Under the pieces are notes generated by a model. It was not told the DNA's origin and searched no databases. It was given only the letters and a program-made list of their open reading frames with translations. A stretch of 64,000 nt of DNA from Clostridia bacterium. Lineage in GTDB: Bacteria > Bacillota > Clostridia > CAKSNL01 > HGM11501. A program made the position numbers and the translations under genes. The stretch spans positions 1-64,000 of the forward strand of contig CAAFWO010000017.1 in assembly GCA_900766735.1 (NCBI GenBank), read 5' to 3'. This document shows positions 62,661-64,000 of the stretch, in pieces (the stretch's first letter is position 1; every line of letters begins with the position of its first letter).

Positions 62661-62936
62661 ATGTACCAGGACAAGACATTGGTATGCAAGGATTGTGGAA
62701 AAGAATTCGTTTTCACAGCCGGCGAACAGGAATTTTATGCTGAAAAAGGTTTTCAGAATGAGCCCCAGCGCTGCAAGGACTGCAGAGCTGCAAAGAAGGC
62801 TTCCATGAGAGAAAACAGAGAAATGTACACAGCTGTTTGCGCAGCTTGCGGCAAGGAAGCAAAGGTTCCCTTTGTTCCCAAGAACGACAAGCCCGTTTAT
62901 TGCAGTGAGTGCTTCGCAAATCGTAGAGCTGAATAA
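62661..62936 (+). CDS. Zinc-ribbon protein with four CxxC pairs
   Basis: The 91-residue protein carries two zinc ribbons: CKDC (9-12) with CKDC near 38-41, and CAAC near 60-63 with CSEC near 80-83. Between them lies a basic linker (RAAKKASMRENREMY). The N-terminal half, YQDKTLVCKDCGKEFVFTAG followed by EQEFYAEKGFQNEPQRCKDC, is a zinc-ribbon type common in Clostridia and thought to bind nucleic acid or protein. GAGGAG precedes the ATG. It follows sigH by about 100 bases. The precise role is unknown. Confidence 0.85.
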   Translation: MYQDKTLVCKDCGKEFVFTAGEQEFYAEKGFQNEPQRCKDCRAAKKASMRENREMYTAVCAACGKEAKVPFVPKNDKPVYCSECFANRRAE

Positions 62937-62946
62937 TTCGACGATT

Positions 62947-62980
62947 AAAAAAAGTAGCTGTTTTAACAGCTACTTTTTTT
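62947..62980. terminator. Bidirectional terminator between the zinc-ribbon gene and uvrC
   Basis: A 16-bp stem (AAAAAAAGTAGCTGTT and complement) ends in A- and T-runs on both sides; the uvrC stop codon lies inside it. Confidence 0.9.
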
Positions 62981-64000
62981 GTCTGTAATAATCATATATT
63001 GCTTCTGCCGCGGTCTTGCCGACGGCATCGCGAAGTTCTTGAAGCGTCGCCTTTTTGATGTTTGAAACGGTCTTGAGCCGGCGCATCAGCTTTTCATAGG
63101 TCTTCTCTCCGACCCCCTTAAGCGAAAGGAGCGGGCTTTTGGCCATCGATTTTTCGCGCAGACGGTGGTGATAGCCGATCGCCGCGCGGTGCACCTCGTC
63201 CTGAATGGCCGTCATCAGCCGAAACTCGGGCGATGTCGGATTTATCGCGATCTCACCCTCCGGCGCGAGGAGAGCGCGCGTTCTGTGCCGCTCGTCCTTC
63301 ACCATGCCGTAGACAGGGAGCGAGAGGCCGAGCGAGGATAAAACCGAGAGTGCGATGTTCACCTGGCCGGCTCCGCCATCCATCAAAATAAGGTCGGGCA
63401 AGAGCGAGAACTTTGCTTCGTCCGGGTCAAGTGTTCCGTCCGAAAGCTTTTCATATTCGGATAAACAGCGGCGAAACCGGCGGGTCAGAACCTCGTTCAT
63501 ACTTGCGTAATCGTCGCCGGCGTTCTCATCGCTTATTTTGAAAAAACGGGTGTCCTTTTTAGAATACCGCCCGTCGGCAAAGACGATCATGGCGCCGACT
63601 GCGGCGTCCCCCGATATGTGCGAAATGTCGTATGCCTCGATGCGCGACGGGGGATCGTTAAGCCCGATGAGTTTTCCGAGAGCTGCCGCGGCGCTTTTTT
63701 TGAGGCTTTTTTTCATTTTTGACTCGCGTATGTCGTGAAGCGTTTTCTCTGCGTTTTTCACTGCCATATCGGCAAGCTCCTTGTATTTTCCGCGCTGTGC
63801 GAAGCGAATCTCGACCGACGAGGTGCGCTTGGCGGAAAGGAAATCCGAAAGCATTGCGGAGTCTTCGGGCTCGGTCGCGGTGATGATGAGCGCCGGGGGA
63901 ACGACCGGTGCGTCCTCATAATACTGCGAAAGAAAGTTTTCCATAATTATGCCGTCGTCGATCCCGGCGGCGCCCTCCGTCGGGAAGCTTTCGCGCCCGG
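62970..64000 (-). CDS. uvrC: Excinuclease ABC subunit C, 3' part
   Basis: UvrC makes the two incisions in nucleotide excision repair. The window holds the C-terminal roughly 340 residues; the frame is open to the right edge and begins outside. Visible are the end of the UvrB-interacting region, the RNase-H-like 5'-nuclease core with RIEAYDISHISGDAAVGAMI (first catalytic Asp) and PDLILMDGGAGQVNIALSVL, and the HhH domain LLSLKGVGEKTYEKLMRRLK. An internal ATG at 63944 is not the start. Confidence 0.96.
   Translation of the reverse strand, partial: GRESFPTEGAAGIDDGIIMENFLSQYYEDAPVVPPALIITATEPEDSAMLSDFLSAKRTSSVEIRFAQRGKYKELADMAVKNAEKTLHDIRESKMKKSLKKSAAAALGKLIGLNDPPSRIEAYDISHISGDAAVGAMIVFADGRYSKKDTRFFKISDENAGDDYASMNEVLTRRFRRCLSEYEKLSDGTLDPDEAKFSLLPDLILMDGGAGQVNIALSVLSSLGLSLPVYGMVKDERHRTRALLAPEGEIAINPTSPEFRLMTAIQDEVHRAAIGYHHRLREKSMAKSPLLSLKGVGEKTYEKLMRRLKTVSNIKKATLQELRDAVGKTAAEAIYDYYRQKK

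Noticed and set aside
62578..62808. Plus-strand frame of 76 codons overlapping the zinc-ribbon gene start
   Set aside because: It is out of frame with the four CxxC pairs and starts in the structured gap; the zinc-ribbon frame has the ribosome binding site.

Overview
The window is a chromosomal replication-origin region from a low-to-mid G+C Gram-positive bacterium. The best guess is an uncultured Clostridia member, Oscillospirales-like. Supporting signs are the gene order dnaA-dnaN-recF-remB-gyrB-gyrA on one arm and rpmH-rnpA-yidD-yidC-jag-mnmE-mnmG-rsmG-noc-soj-spo0J on the other, a SigH-type sigma factor, SLH surface proteins, a DnaD/DnaI-type primosome pair, strong AGGAGG-type ribosome binding sites and near-consensus housekeeping promoters. 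Nothing fixes the genus.

Layout. 0-2.4 kb: a GH13 glycosidase, a protein remnant, repeats, and tRNA-Glu and tRNA-Met. 2.4-11.3 kb: the leftward replication operon and a bipartite oriC flanking dnaA. 11.2-22.3 kb: the rightward ribosome/RNase P/membrane insertion/tRNA modification/partition operon with two parS sites, ending with an SLH protein and upp. 22.3-32.7 kb: an AraC-controlled sugar module (two Gfo/Idh dehydrogenases and a TIM-barrel isomerase), a TRIC-like channel, rhamnulokinase, the DnaC/DnaI and DnaD primosome genes, an M14 peptidase and a thioredoxin-reductase-like flavoprotein. 32.7-40 kb: a probable S-layer gene with tandem promoters, tRNA-Thr, a GH4 glycosidase and a secreted stalk-domain protein. 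40-45 kb: aldo/keto reductase, a repeat-rich gene-free island, esterase and small genes. 45-49.7 kb: a complete agmatine deiminase operon. 49.7-55 kb: a PfkB kinase, a broken GH29-like gene, trmB and two tandem solute-binding lipoproteins. 55-64 kb: trmH, infC-rpmI-rplT, an FMN riboswitch with ribU, transporters, rpsT, metK, sigH, a zinc-ribbon protein and the 3' part of uvrC, cut by the window end.

How it works together. Most of the window is conserved information processing. The accessory part concerns carbohydrate use (GH13, GH4, sugar dehydrogenases, rhamnulokinase, solute-binding lipoproteins), the surface layer, and ATP gain from agmatine (antiporter, deiminase, putrescine carbamoyltransferase, carbamate kinase).

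I found no CRISPR array, prophage, intact transposase or recognisable defence system. The least explained features are non-coding: two families of covarying intergenic hairpin repeats stacked in a tandem array near 41.4 kb, a parS site inside a terminator-like palindrome, a promoter running straight into a terminator before noc, and shared leader motifs in front of the two surface-protein genes.
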